Notes under the pieces: model-generated | Databases searched by the model: none | The model's input: only the letters and a program-made list of their open reading frames with translations | What the model was told of the DNA's origin: nothing | Origin: Climacium dendroides | Lineage: Eukaryota > Streptophyta > Bryopsida > Hypnales > Climaciaceae | Direction: 5' to 3' | Length of the DNA stretch: 64,000 nucleotides | NCBI GenBank assembly: GCA_950106755.1 | Contig: OX467083.1 | Span: 20,765,029-20,829,028 of the forward strand | Part shown: positions 12,453-23,811 of the stretch, in pieces | Layout: each line of letters opens with the position of its first letter | Numbering within the stretch: the stretch's first letter is position 1 | Translations under genes and position numbers: made by a program

Positions 12453-13200
12453 TCATAGTTCCTTTTTTTTCCCTAAATTCATTCCCTTTCCTTTTTTTTT
12501 GGGCTTCATTTCTAAAACTCTTCCATCCCAACTCAAAGCCAAATGTTCTGTTTTGGTTCTATCATTCCTTTCCCAATTTTTTGGATTATTCCTGAAACTC
12601 TCCCATCCCAATTTATAGTTCTTTTATTTGGGCTTGAATCATCTCCTTTCCTATTTTATTTTTGCTAATTTCCTAAAATTCTCCCACCCCAACACAAAGC
12701 CATTATTTTTTTGTTCCATCATTCTCTTTCCTCTTTTTTTTGGTTTCTGCTTCATTCCTAAAACTCTTGCATCCCATCTCCATGCCATTTTTTTTGGATT
12801 CATCAACTCCTTAAAGTCTTAAACACTTCCATTTCAAGTCAATGCCATTTGTTTTTGGTTCCAGCATTCCCTGTCCTATTTTTGGGGCTTCATAAATTCC
12901 TAAAACTCTTGTATCCCAACTCCATGCCAATATTTATATGTTGAATCATTTGCTTCCCTATTTTTTTTGTTTTCCTATTTTTTTTTCTTCATTAATTTCT
13001 AAAACTCTTTTATTCCAACTCCATGCCAATTTTTTTTGGTTTTGTCATTCCCTTTCCTATTTTTTTTCTTTGCTTCATTCCAAAAAATCTACCATCTTAA
13101 TTCATTGCCATTCTTTATTTGTTGAATCATTCCCTTTCTTATCTCTTTTGCTTCACTAATACCAAACTCTTGCATCCCAACTCAAACATAAATTTTTTTA
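12060..13200 (+). repeat. T-rich degenerate satellite array
   Basis: A unit of about 70-85 bp repeats many times: CCTAAAACTCTYCCATCCCAAC, then a 'tcaatgccat' word, a T-run, 'tgaatcattccctttcc' and another T-run. Open frames here are low-complexity artefacts. The same family recurs at 16146-17110 (same orientation) and 22360-23160 (inverted), only inside the giant hAT. Confidence 0.75.
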
Positions 13201-13239
13201 TGGTACCAAATTGGAGTCTTTGCATTCACTTCCCATTTC

Positions 13240-14175
13240 TCATATAAAAAAATAGGTAATGAAAAACAAGATTTGTTTCATAATTTTTTCACATTTGTTT
13301 GCTTTGATTAACAACATTTAAAATGCACTTACACTCCAATGGATTGACATTCCTTTCCGTTCCATGTATGGTATATGGGACATTTAATTAGGGGGCAAAA
13401 GCATTTTTTTTTATTTTTTTCTTCACAAGAAAAACTCTTCCATTTAACTCAATGTCTCAATGCCATTTTTTTCTCTTCACATGTCATAAAAAAATAGAAC
13501 ATCAAAAAAATATGAAGTTAGTCTAGCAATCACCTCAAAGCCAAATTTAACTATTTAAGGGATAGGGTTGAGGGTTTAGATTTAGGTTCACTCACTCACT
13601 CCATCCCAACTCCATTCCAACTCAATGATAAATATTTTTACAATACCTTTCCATTCTCTTCACATGTCATAAAAGAATAGATAATTAAAAAAATGAAGTT
13701 AAAGGCCATCACATGCATTAGAAAATGAAGAATGGGGCAAAAGACTCTTTAAAAAAAGGAAAATAGGTGAAACAATTTTTTCTATTGGTTTAGTTCCCAT
13801 TTTTTTATAAAAAAGAATTGTAGGGCCTTACATCGGATCCTACCCTTGGATTCCCTACTTGCCTTTAATTCTCTTCCTTGGATTTGTTTCTCACCATTTT
13901 CCTTTCCTAGAATTATATTTTAGCAAAAAAGCAAATTCAAATATTTGTGTTTGGGATTTAGGAATTTAGGCTCCAACATTTTAACTTGTAACTAAAGTTT
14001 TGAATCATACCGATGATAAATTTACAAAAGTTTGGGTGACACCATCCCTCTTTGGAGGCATTGAATTTCAAAGAACTTACATTCGAAGTCAATGCCAATT
14101 TTTTGGGTTAGATAACTTGGAAGGGAACCATTTCTAAAAAAATAGCTAGAAGGGATTGTTCTTGAATTGAAACTT
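13240..14175. other. AT-rich interior of the hAT element, no gene seen
   Basis: No coding frame recognised. Scattered degenerate pieces of the T-rich satellite vocabulary ('caatgccat', 'ccatcccaactcc') are visible, so this is probably decayed satellite DNA. Confidence 0.4.
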
Positions 14176-14178
14176 AGA

Positions 14179-14381
14179 CACTACAAGAGAAAGGGGTGTT
14201 TTAAGTATAGTCCTAGTAGTATAGTCTTTTAAGTAACAACCTTTAAGTAAAATTTTTAGTAAAATTTTATTGAAAAGACTGTCTTTTCAGTAAAATTTTA
14301 CTAAAAACCTTATTTAAAAGTCATTACTTAAAAGACAATACTACTAGGACTATACTTAAAACACCCCTTTTTCTTGTAGTG
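14179..14381. mobile_element. CACTA-type MITE (203 bp)
   Basis: Begins CACTACAAGAGAAAGGGGTG and ends with the inverse of CACTACAAGAAAAAGGGGTG. The arms stay complementary for about 60 bp. It is flanked by the 3-bp duplication AGA (14176-14178 and 14382-14384). It has no coding capacity, so it would need a CACTA transposase supplied from elsewhere. It is nested inside the giant hAT. Confidence 0.9.
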
Positions 14382-14384
14382 AGA

Positions 14385-15170
14385 TCTTCCATTTTTTTGG
14401 ATTCACGTGAAGGGACTAATATTTGAAAATGCTTCGTACGAGGGGTTTTTTTTAACGTAATCTGTAAGTTTCATTCTTTTGAATTCGTTATTCTTAGAAA
14501 GAGATTCATTCTTGAACAATTTCACTAATAGAGATTGTTTCTGAATGAGAACTTAGAGCTTACATTATTTTGGATTCACGTAAAGAGATTCATTTTTGTA
14601 GATACTTCATGCTTGTTACAAGTTGTTTTTTTAAGAACTTCAAAGTTTTGTTTACTTAGATTCACGTGGAAGGGAGTCAATTCTCAAAAGTAATTGATAG
14701 ATTGAATTTTATTAATGAACCCATAGGTTTTATTTTTTCAAATCCATTATTCATAATTAAGGATTCAATTTTAGGCATATTAACTACAATAATAATCTTA
14801 TTTGGGAAACGAGAAATTACAAGTTATATTTTGTTCTAAACGTAAAGGGATTCTTTTTTTTAATACTTAGCACAAGGGACTCTTTCTTAATTAAACATAC
14901 AAGTGAAATTGAAATAGAGTGATTGTGAATGCCAATCCACAATTATGAATCATTGCTACAAGAAATTCATTTTCACATGAACTTACAAGTTAAATTGATT
15001 TCGATGCATGAGAAAGGTTCTTTTCTAAAGGTAATTGCTACATCGATTTGTTATTTTATCTACCCTAAGCCATTAACTCAAACCCTAAACCCTAAACCCT
15101 AACGCTGCACTCTTGAAAACCTTGCCCATGATAATTCAAAAAGTTGGAGGCTGCAACTTCACCGTGCTGG
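14385..15170. other. AT-rich interior of the hAT element, no gene seen
   Basis: Repeated words such as 'ggattcacgt' plus 'aaggga' suggest a decayed local repeat. No coding frame recognised. Confidence 0.35.
15080..15103 (+). repeat. Short interstitial plant-type telomere repeat
   Basis: Three consecutive CCCTAAA units (minus-strand TTTAGGG), the plant telomere type. Too short to be a functional telomere; it may be a repair scar or chance. Confidence 0.5.
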
Positions 15171-15179
15171 CGCTACTCA

Positions 15180-15400
15180 GGGCATGAACGTCATCATAGG
15201 GCGTGAACTCCAGGGCGTGGACTTCTAATGAGGGCGTAGACTCCAAGGCCTGGACTTCAAGTGAGGGCGTGGACTGGAAGTCAGGGCGCAGACTCCAGGG
15301 CGTGGACGTCATCAGAGGGCGTGGACTCCTGAACAGGGCGTGGACTCTAAGGCGCGGACTTCAGGGCGTGACTCCACTATAGAAATGGGGGTGCGCACTT
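15180..15400 (+). repeat. GGGCGYGGAC motif array upstream of direct-repeat copy B
   Basis: About ten near copies of GGGCGTGGACT / GGGCGCGGACT, including variants GGGCGTGAAC and GGGCGCAGAC, starting just after the short telomere-like run and continuing into direct-repeat copy B. Confidence 0.7.
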
Positions 15401-16536
15401 GGGGATGCAATGAAAAGTAGGTTGACCTCCGGCATGGGATCCCTCCTTCTTCCTATTTAATGGTCTTGGAAGATGGTGTCCCTCCTTTTCATGGAAAAAG
15501 GGAAACATTAAATGCTGACACACCTTGTTTTAAATTCCTCATATTTGTGGGGAGAGAAGATGGCAAAATTGAACATATGTTTTCGCCGAATGGGCTGTGT
15601 CAGGGCGCGGACTCTAGGGTGCGGACTTCAAGTCAGGGCGTGGACTACAAGTCAGGGCGCAGACTGCAAGTGAGGGCGTGGACTCTAGGGCGCGGACTCC
15701 AGGGCGTGGACTTGAAGTCAGGGTGTGGACTCCAGGGCGTGGACGTGGTCGTCTAGCACAGGAGGCATAACTTTGAAATGCGCTTGGGCTTGGCATCCTT
15801 CAATCCATCTTATTCTTGAAGCGGGTGAACCATTAATTTCAGCCTCAACAACTTGTTTTGGATTCCGACAAGTCAATGAAAGCAAGAGACCAAATTAAGA
15901 GCTCCATGGACTAAGATTTGGAAGAAACTTCATGGAAGAGCATGTCCCATCGTTGTGGTGGAAAATGTTTCTCCTTACTTCTTCTAACACTTCAAACTAC
16001 TTTGAACCAACATATACTTTAGGGTGTAAAACAAAGACTCTAAATTCTTTGATTTAGGAAATGGTTAGAACACTTTGAGGAAATATTTTGGAAATGTTTT
16101 GAAAATGTTTAGGCAATATTTTGAAAATGTATTGTACTCGATAAAAATCATTATTTTCCTATTTTTCTTGCTTCATTAATTAGAGAAATTTTTCTATTTT
16201 TTTACTCCAATCCTAAAATTCTTTTATTCCAACTCATTGTCATTCTTTTTTTTGGTGAATCATTCCCTGTCTATTTTTGTTGGCTATATTCCTAAAACTC
16301 TTTCATCCTAAGTCAATGCCATTTTTTATTTGTTCCATCATTCCCTTTCCTATTTTTTCCATGAATTAGGAAAGCTCTCCCATCCCAACTCTATGCCATT
16401 CATTTTAGGTTGGATCATTCTCTCTCCTATTTTTTTTGCTTCAATCCTAAAACTCTCCCATTCCAACTTGTATTTTTTTTTTTCTTTTGGTTGAATAATT
16501 TTTTTTTCTATTTTGTTCCTAAAACTCTCCCATCCC
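15350..16536 (+). repeat. Internal direct repeat, copy B
   Basis: Second copy of the block at 11090-12452, same orientation. It includes a shorter motif array (15600-15745) and the same downstream single-copy stretch (15761-16150) with only a few differences from copy A. Confidence 0.85.
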
Positions 16537-17110
16537 ATTTCATAGTTCATCTTTTTTTTGTTGAATCATTCCCTTCTCTATTTTGTTTTTGCTTATTTCT
16601 TAAAATTCTCCCATCCCATTGATCCCAATTCCAAAATTCCCAACTCAAAGCCCTTATTTTATTTTTGCTTATTTCCTGAAGTTCTCCCAAAGCCAATAAT
16701 TTATTTTTGCTTATTTCCCAAAGTTCTTCCACCCCAACTCAAAGCCATTATTTTTTTGTTCCATCATTCTCTTTCCTTTTTTTGTTTTTGCTTCATTCCT
16801 AAAACTCTTTCATCTCACCTCAATGCCATTAATTTTTTTTGTAAATCATTCATTTTTTTTTGTAAATCATTGATTAGCGAAATAGATCCATCTCAACCCA
16901 AGGCCATTTAATTATTGTATTCCCTAAACCCATTCTTTATTTTTGGGCCTTGATTTGCAAGATTATTCTATCCCAACCGAATGCCATTCATTTTCTTGCA
17001 TACCATTCCTTCCCAATTTTTGGCTTTTATCCATCATTCCTTTGCCTATTTTGCAATTAAATACGTACCTATTTGACTATTTTCATCCCATTTTTTTTTG
17101 GGTTCCATCA
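16146..17110 (+). repeat. T-rich degenerate satellite array, second block
   Basis: Same unit family as 12060-13200. The first part is within the nearly identical direct repeat; beyond 16536 the units are diverged. Confidence 0.7.
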
Positions 17111-17496
17111 TTCTTTATTTCCTTTGCATATATATATATATATATTTCCATTAACAACATTTCAAAAGCGTTTTTTCCTAGTAAATGACATTTGTGGTCC
17201 TTTTCTAACTTTATTAATTGATTTGTGTTTGGGAATGAATTGTACTCCAATTCAATGACATTTAATTTCATGGTATAAATAATTTTAATGTGTATGAAGT
17301 GGACAAGTCGTTCCAAATGAGTACGTGCAAAAAATGAACGAAGTCACTTTGGGCAAAACCATTCAAAACAAAATCATATATATTTCATATGCATAGTGTA
17401 ATACAAAGTAGGAAAGTATATAAGCCTATATAATGCTAGGAAAGTAAGTCTTCTAAGAAAACCTAAGCTCACTAGCTAAAACACTCTAAACTGTAC
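17111..17496. other. 3' flank of the RING gene, no feature seen
   Basis: AT-rich, with a short TA microsatellite at about 17130-17144. It probably contains the 3' untranslated region of the minus-strand RING-type gene. No poly(A) signal was assigned. Confidence 0.35.
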
Positions 17497-19802
17497 TCAG
17501 TCCATGTTCATTGGACTGCTTGCATTGTCACTTGGTCCAGCCTCATTGTCATGTGTCCTAGCGCGGACTGGAAGGTCTTCATTTGAGCCCAAACAAAGTC
17601 TACGAACTGCGGATCGGGTTTTCCTTGCTGGTTCGTCTTCCTCTAATATAGCCCTCAATATTTGTGATTGTTTGAGGCTCTCAAGACATTGCAGAGTTCT
17701 TGGGCTATGTTGTTCCATCAAATAGTCCATCCCTTCATCTTGAAAGGTTTCTCTCCACTCTGACTCTGATAGTAGTACAAGTTCAGCTGGGTCTGGCATG
17801 TCAATGTCTCCCCCAATATGCATGCTTTGGTCATCAGTAATGCGACGTTTATCAACGCCCCACAACCATCCACGAGGATGAGGGCCAAATTGGAAGTATT
17901 GTCCAACCTCATTCCAATGCCCATTGAAGCATTGGAAAAAGAAATTCCATCGTCCTTGGCTGAAGTTGTCCTTTAGTGGAACCAAGTGGTGGCACACCTC
18001 GACAATTTTAGATGGATCTGTTTCCCAACCCCATTCGGTACAAAGGTGTTGTTTGCCCAACGAATGGATGTTCAGTTTCTAGCTCCATACCAAGTCAGTT
18101 CCCCACTTCGACGAATGATCAAGCGCATTTTTTTCATTGTATTCCCAATGCGGTGGCATGTAGGGAACTAATCCAAACAACTCATACAAACGCTCATGGA
18201 AAGGAGCCTTGCACAATGAACAACGTCGGCGAACAATCATCAAGCTAATTAGGCAGAATGGATGGTACAAATGTTCGCACGTGCCTAGGCGCATTCCACC
18301 TTCCGGACCAAATGGATTAAGGCAAATGGGACATGTAGTTCCATCATGCACGAAGGTTGAAGGGTTTGGCCACAGTAGTAATGGATTCATTAGATTGCCC
18401 TGATGGTCGACGGCAGTGCCAACTTGATTCTTGAAATTCCAACCATGTTTGGACCAATCGATGGTTGTTGGTTGACCAGTACTGTCGATGGTCGCCATTT
18501 CATCCATGCTGAAATGATCATCCACCAGAGCCCACGATGTCAATCCAAAACCCCTCTCCTGATTGTGTGCATCGTAATTGTGGTCAATTTTTTTGAATTC
18601 TTCCACCATTTGCCTAGTCCTGTCAACACTGAAGACGCATGCCATCTTCCATTGATAATATTGCTCCATCAACGCATGCAATTGATTTTTCAATCTCAAA
18701 TTCTTTGCAAGCGTGTCCGTCAGTTGGGTGCTTTGGTCAACAGGCATTGCTGCAACTTCATTCGTGGGTAATTCTCCGAAGGACAATGAATCATTTTGAG
18801 TATTCATTGTTGCACCAACTTCTGCATGTTCCAATGGAATTTGAGAAGTATTCAAAGGCCCTTGTACTTCCCCTTGTAGATCTTGACCAGCATTAGCCAT
18901 TGTTGCTGCCTGGAGAGCGTGTCGAAGTGCCTCCATGTCACGTTGTTGTTGATTGATGATGTTGTCCTTCTCTTGGATTTTTCCCTCAATTTGTTAATAT
19001 CATTATACAAAAAACGTAATTCCGCATTCTTGTCATTCACTTCGGTCAACAAACTCTGAATTCGGTTTGCAACAGCTATAACATCGACAACTCCTACTAC
19101 TGGTTCGTCCATAGGTGGCACCTGTTCTTCCACAACATTTTCAGGTAAAACCTCAGCAGTTGCACGCGCAGCCCTTCTCCTTTTAGCACGTTGTTGTTGT
19201 GTTCTATGGCTGACTGGAACTACCACACGAGATCCATCAGAGTCGCTGTCCGTAGATGAGTCCGGAGTCTCATATGTTGGTGGTGGTTGAACTTGTGTAG
19301 TTGTTTTCCCTAGACCACCTTCCGGGTATCTTTTTATCCCCCTTGGAATGAATCCATTTGCTGGGGTAGGAATATTGACATCTTTTCCCATTGTCTTCAA
19401 AGTTGACCAATCCACTCTCTTGTTCAACTTCACCTTTGCATGGACCCCTCGTGCAATGAAAAGATGCACTTCATTGCGCAGGACGGTCGCGACATCATAC
19501 AACACTTGAACCACCTCAATGCATCGGGTCGTGAACTCCTCGTCAAGGCAATGTTTCAAATTTGCCTTGTGGAAGCGTCTGTGGAAGTTGTGGCGCTCTT
19601 CTGGGAAGACCTTGTCAATGTGGCACCACTCGATGTAATTGGTGCAGTCATCAAAGGTCCATGGATCAGGCACGTCCTCCCACCCCTTGAATGCAAGCTT
19701 GGCTGGGTTACGTAGAACATGTAGTCGCTTACGATGTTTATTTCCTGGTCGAAGTCGGGTCTTGTCTCGTTCCTCCTTGGTCATTCTTGGTGGCGTAGCC
19801 AT
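17497..19802 (-). pseudogene. RING-H2 finger protein, cargo gene of the hAT element, disrupted
   Basis: The chosen start is the ATG at 19802 (MATPPRMTKEERDKTRLRPG). The N-terminal part is basic (KHRKRLH), followed by an Asp/Ser-rich linker and a basic RAKRRRAARA stretch. A likely coiled coil (LLTEVNDKNAELRFLYNDIN) is broken by a frameshift near 18990 and continues in another frame (DNIINQQQRDMEALRHALQ). A RING-H2 finger follows at about 18333-18200: CPIC, then CEHLYHPFC, then CSLC, the full C3H2C3 spacing. An in-frame TAG at 18079-18081 precedes a C-terminal region of about 190 residues with many Trp and acidic residues. RING-H2 proteins usually act as E3 ubiquitin ligases; that role is family knowledge, not shown here. 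It is divergent from the kinase gene and shares its promoter. Confidence 0.8.
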
Positions 19803-19904
19803 TTTTGCAGAAAAAATCGAAAACCTCCCACGTGGCAATCAAGAGGACCCCGCACAACGCTCACAACCAACTCAATGAAGAGGTGGAAGGCTGAGAGTAT
19901 GCAG

Positions 19905-20182
19905 GGCGGGGACGAATGGGGCGGGGACGGCTTTATATAGCGGGAGGTGGGGTACGCCAGGGTGCGGACGCCATCGATGCGGGGGCGCGGACGTCAAACC
20001 AAGGCGTGGATGCCATCGATGTGGGGGCGCAGACGTGAAGTCAAGGCGTGGACGCCACGTGCCAGGGCGCGGACATCATCGCGATTGGGGCGCGGACGTG
20101 TGGGAACAGGGCGGGGACGTGAAGAGATGGGGCGGGAACGCGAGAAGATGGGGCGTGGACGTGAGGGGGGGGACTATATAAA
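19905..20182. promoter_or_regulatory. Bidirectional promoter: GGGCGYGGAC array between two facing-away TATA boxes
   Basis: A minus-strand CTATATAAAG at 19931-19940 serves the RING gene (ATG at 19802). A plus-strand CTATATAAAG at 20174-20183 serves the kinase gene (ATG at 20375). The interval between them is filled with about twelve copies of GGGCGCGGAC / GGGCGGGGAC / GGGCGTGGAC spaced 15-25 bp. The two TATA sequences are identical including neighbouring bases. Divergent transcription from one array is inferred from this geometry. Confidence 0.65.
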
Positions 20183-20374
20183 GCGAGTCCCCGCCCTTAT
20201 TTTTTTGCCAAGTCCGTGCCTTATGCCTCACACGCTAGTTCTAACGGCCTATGCAAGTGAGTTTGGTGGGTGGTGGGCTTGGCCCGCATATGTGATCCGG
20301 TTTTTTTAAATTTTTTTTGAACTTCCGTGCTTGGGGAGAGATACAGAGACCCATCGTATAAAATATTCTTCATT

Positions 20375-21952
20375 ATGACAGGGGAAGGGAGTGGATCGGC
20401 GGAGAAACGTCCCATGTTCATAGATTTGGATGACGTCGGTGAGATGGTAATTCCATCCACGAATACATTGGTGGCCTCAAGTTCATCGAATCCTTCCTCA
20501 TCGGGCCAAAAGAAGCGCAAGAAAGCACCCAATCCCCATATGTCTCCACACGAATTCATAGTTGAAGGGAGAGCAATAGTTGTGGTGTTCTACACTCGTC
20601 GAAGTACAACTATGTTGACTAGGGAGTATGTGGTGCACAATGAAGAAGGATACCACAAACTGACGAGGGACCTGCGAAGGGAGCTGGAGTCCAAATTTGA
20701 ATCATCAGAGAAATTCAACAATTTCTCTGATTATTGGTTGCACCAAGACTGGCTAGATAAACAGGTGGTTGCCTTCACAACCAATATAGTGTCAAATTAG
20801 TGTTACCACACGAGGAAGAAAGAAGATGGTAGCGATTGGGACACGCAGAATAAAGAGGTGGTTGCAAAGTTGAAAATCATTCAAAACTTCGCTCAACAAT
20901 TTTCTTCATCGCGTAAGAAAAAACAAGCACCATGGAAAGCAACAATAGAAGACGCCATAACGGCTCATTGTGTGAGTGGAACATTCAAGTGGCTTGAAAG
21001 TACAGTGAAAGTCATCCCCATGCCGGACAATAGTGCGGTTGGTTCATATGGGACCGTGAGGAAGGTGATGCTTACAAAACTTGAGAGCATTCCTAGTTGG
21101 ATATTTTTTGCTGGGAAGAGCTTGAAAACCACAAATGAAAAGGAGAAGCGCCAAAGAATCATCAATGAGGCGGGAGGGTGTCTAGTGATACATCCTGGCA
21201 TCATTCAAATTGTGTACATCCGCCCTAAAACGATGGAAGGCTATACCCTATGGTAGAATGGAGGATCTCTAATTTCTTTCTTATCCAAGTACAATTCGAA
21301 AGTGAACGAATCAGTGGATGTGGATGACATTGAGCGTAAACAAGGTACGCTGCTGACAAAAGAAGAGCTTGCATGGGTTGCAACTTACCGAAGGAACCGA
21401 GTGAACTTGGCACTCTCTTTGCTTGTCATTGTGGGGAAATGCCATGATGCGCAGTACATGCACAACGACATAACTCCATCCAATGTTTTGCTCCATTTTG
21501 ATAATTGGAAAGAGCACAGGGTGTACATAGGGATATGTGATTGGGGACTTTCTAGCCGAGTTGTAGAGGAGTCATCAAGGCATGGCTTTCCCAACATGGA
21601 GACTCTAGCGAAGGAAAAGAAAAAGCGAAAGTTTGCAGCCCCTGAGTTGTTTTATGTATACAGAGAGCAAGATTCAGCTAATTCAATTGAGGCCATGCAG
21701 AAAACGCATTTGTATTCCATGGCAGCTGATGCATATGCGGCGGGATGGATAGTAGCTGCAATTTGGCAAGAGGAGTGGGACCCCAAATACTTTACAACGA
21801 AGAATCCAGAGCAATATGTGAACCTCAAGATCAAATTGAGAAGCCTCATGAAAGATGATGTGAGTGAAAGGGCGACAATGCAAGATGTTCTGGACACATT
21901 GAAGAAGGCCCCCCACTGTTGGACTATGCCAGATTATTGTTATCGTACATAG
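20375..21952 (+). pseudogene. Protein-kinase-like protein, cargo gene of the hAT element, disrupted
   Basis: The chosen start is the ATG at 20375 (MTGEGSGSAEKRPMF). The N-terminal half, about 210 residues, has no recognised domain; it includes a basic KKRKK stretch. Kinase motifs follow in order: a glycine-loop-like GSYGTVRKV (about 21038), a catalytic loop HNDITPSNVLL (about 21461) where canonical kinases have HRDxxxxN, a metal-binding CDWGLS (about 21535) in place of DFG, and an AAPEL (about 21640) matching APE. Both key Asp residues are present, so a catalytic ancestor is plausible. In-frame TAG codons at 20798-20800 and 21254-21256 interrupt an otherwise continuous single frame of 525 codons; no intron is needed. 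The family within the kinase superfamily is not recognised. Confidence 0.8.
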
Positions 21953-22359
21953 TATTTAGTTTTTTTAATTTTTGTAGTTTTCCATATAATTTAGGCATAG
22001 AAGGTAAACCATCCTCGTAGAGGACCATGTGTACATACTTGACAATTGCGAAACATCTCAAATATATATAAAATCGGATGTATTCTCTACTCAAAATGTC
22101 ATAATATATTAATATGCCATATCATTGTTCTTTCTCATTGCATTTTTATTTTTTATGAATTCTATGAGTTGATGGTAAAACCTCTACAAAAACAGTGAAT
22201 GCAGTAGTTTGGTATAAAAATACATACACTGTATTTTTTCAGTAGGTCTATGTTTTTGTTTTTGTTTTTTTGAACAAATGGAAAAAACAATGCATTAAAA
22301 AAATAGGTCTATGTTCTAGAAGTTAATGAAGCCCCCCCTCCAAAAGAAAGTAATTGATC
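21953..22359. other. 3' flank of the kinase gene, no feature seen
   Basis: AT-rich, no coding frame recognised. It likely includes the 3' untranslated region. Confidence 0.35.
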
Positions 22360-23160
22360 CACCAAAAAAAAGAATGACATTGAAGTAGATTGGAATAATT
22401 TTAGTAATGAAAAAAATAAATAAAAGGATAGAGAATGATGGAACAAAAAAATAAGAATAATGGCTTTGAGTTCAGATGGAATAACTTTAGTGAATTAGAA
22501 AAATAAAATAGGGAAGGGAAAGAGTGAACAAATAAAGCAGAACTATGAGTTCGAATAAAATAGTCTTCCTAATTAATGAACCAAAACAAAATAGAAATTG
22601 AAAATTTGGAATGTTAGAACATGAAAATTGTCCATTTCTTTCAAAAAAAAATGTTCAAAAAGAAAAGAATAACTATGAGTTGGGATGGGAAGAGCTTTGT
22701 TCATTAATGGAAAAAAAATAGGAAAGGAAATGATGGAACAAATACAAAATGGATTGGGCTTGGGTTGGAACAATTTTGTGAGAGAGAGAAGCCCACAAAA
22801 AATAGTGTGTCAAAGTGATTTCAACTAACAGCCCCAAAAAATTACCATTTAGTTCAAATAGAATTGGGATACCACAAAAAATAAATGGAATTCACTTGGG
22901 ATGAAAGAGTTTTGCTATGGAGCAAAAAATGAAAGGAATGGGAATGATCAACGAAAAAGAAATGGCCTCGGCTTGGGATGGAACAATTTTACTAATCACG
23001 GAAAATAAAATAGGAAAAAAAAGTCATTCCACCCTACACAAGTGGCATTGAATTCAAATAAAAGACTTATGGTAATGATGCCAAAAAAATAGGAAAGAGA
23101 ATGATTCCGCCCAAAAAATAATGGCAGTCACTTGGAATGGAAGTGTGCTTTAAAAATCTA
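22360..23160 (-). repeat. T-rich satellite array in inverted orientation
   Basis: The reverse complement of the units at 12060-13200 and 16146-17110 ('gggatggaa...tttagt...gaaaaaaatagg...gaatgatggaaca'). The giant hAT therefore carries opposing arrays on its two sides. Confidence 0.65.
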
Positions 23161-23234
23161 TGTCCAAAAGGGGAGATGGGGTGACCAAAGCTTTTGAAAA
23201 GCATACCAATTTATTTTAGGGTGGCCAATTATTT

Positions 23235-23570
23235 TGAAGGAGTTATATAATCTAACATTAAAAGAAATATGAATGGTGGAGTGCTTTCGAATATGGAAAT
23301 GCTTTGGATGTCAGTGTAATATAATGTAACACCCAAAAAATTTATGGAATGGTGGATTGGTGGAGTGATTTGGACGTGGAAGTGGTTTGGGTGTTACAAA
23401 CTTATAATGAGGTAATTTAACACCCCGCAAAAATATGGAATGATGGATTGATTAGGATATGGAATTTATTTGGGTGTTACAATGATATGATCTAACATTA
23501 AATAAAAATATGGACTGTTGTAGTGACTTGGAATATGGAATATGAAATGGAAATATGTAAAAAGCATATT
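23235..23570 (+). repeat. Tandem repeat, about four units of 75-95 bp
   Basis: Units start TAACACCC or CTAACATTA, contain 'atatggaatg-tggat-g' and end 'tttgggtgttacaa'. They are diverged from each other. No coding. Confidence 0.6.
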
Positions 23571-23589
23571 AATTTAGTATATTTATTAA

Positions 23590-23725
23590 ATCCCGTCCGC
23601 GCCTTGACGATGGCATCCGCACCCTGACGATGGCGTCTGCGTCCTAACGATGGCGTCCACGCCCTGACGATGGCATCCGCACCCTGACGATGGCGTCCGC
23701 GCCCTAACGATGGCGTCCGCACCCT
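23590..23725 (-). repeat. GGGCGYGGAC motif array, right end (inverted)
   Basis: Seven regular units of about 20 bp reading GTCCGCGCCCTGACGATGGC on the + strand, that is GGGYGCGGACGCCATCG(T) on the minus strand. Orientation is opposite to the left-end array, so the two ends of the element are symmetrical. Confidence 0.8.
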
Positions 23726-23811
23726 GCATGTTCCAGAATCCATGTGGCATCCCAGTGGCATCCACGTGGCCTATTTTTCCATTTTCATAAAGTCAACTTT
23801 GTGTTGACTGT

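Noticed and set aside
12404..13159. Several Phe/Ser-rich small frames
   Set aside because: They come from the T-rich satellite array and have no domain or start context.
15080..15103. Telomere or chromosome end
   Set aside because: Only three repeat units in the interior of a transposon.
20798..21256. Stop codon recoding (TAG read as an amino acid) in the kinase gene
   Set aside because: The window also shows frameshifts and a TAA nonsense codon in the same element, so ordinary pseudogene decay is simpler.
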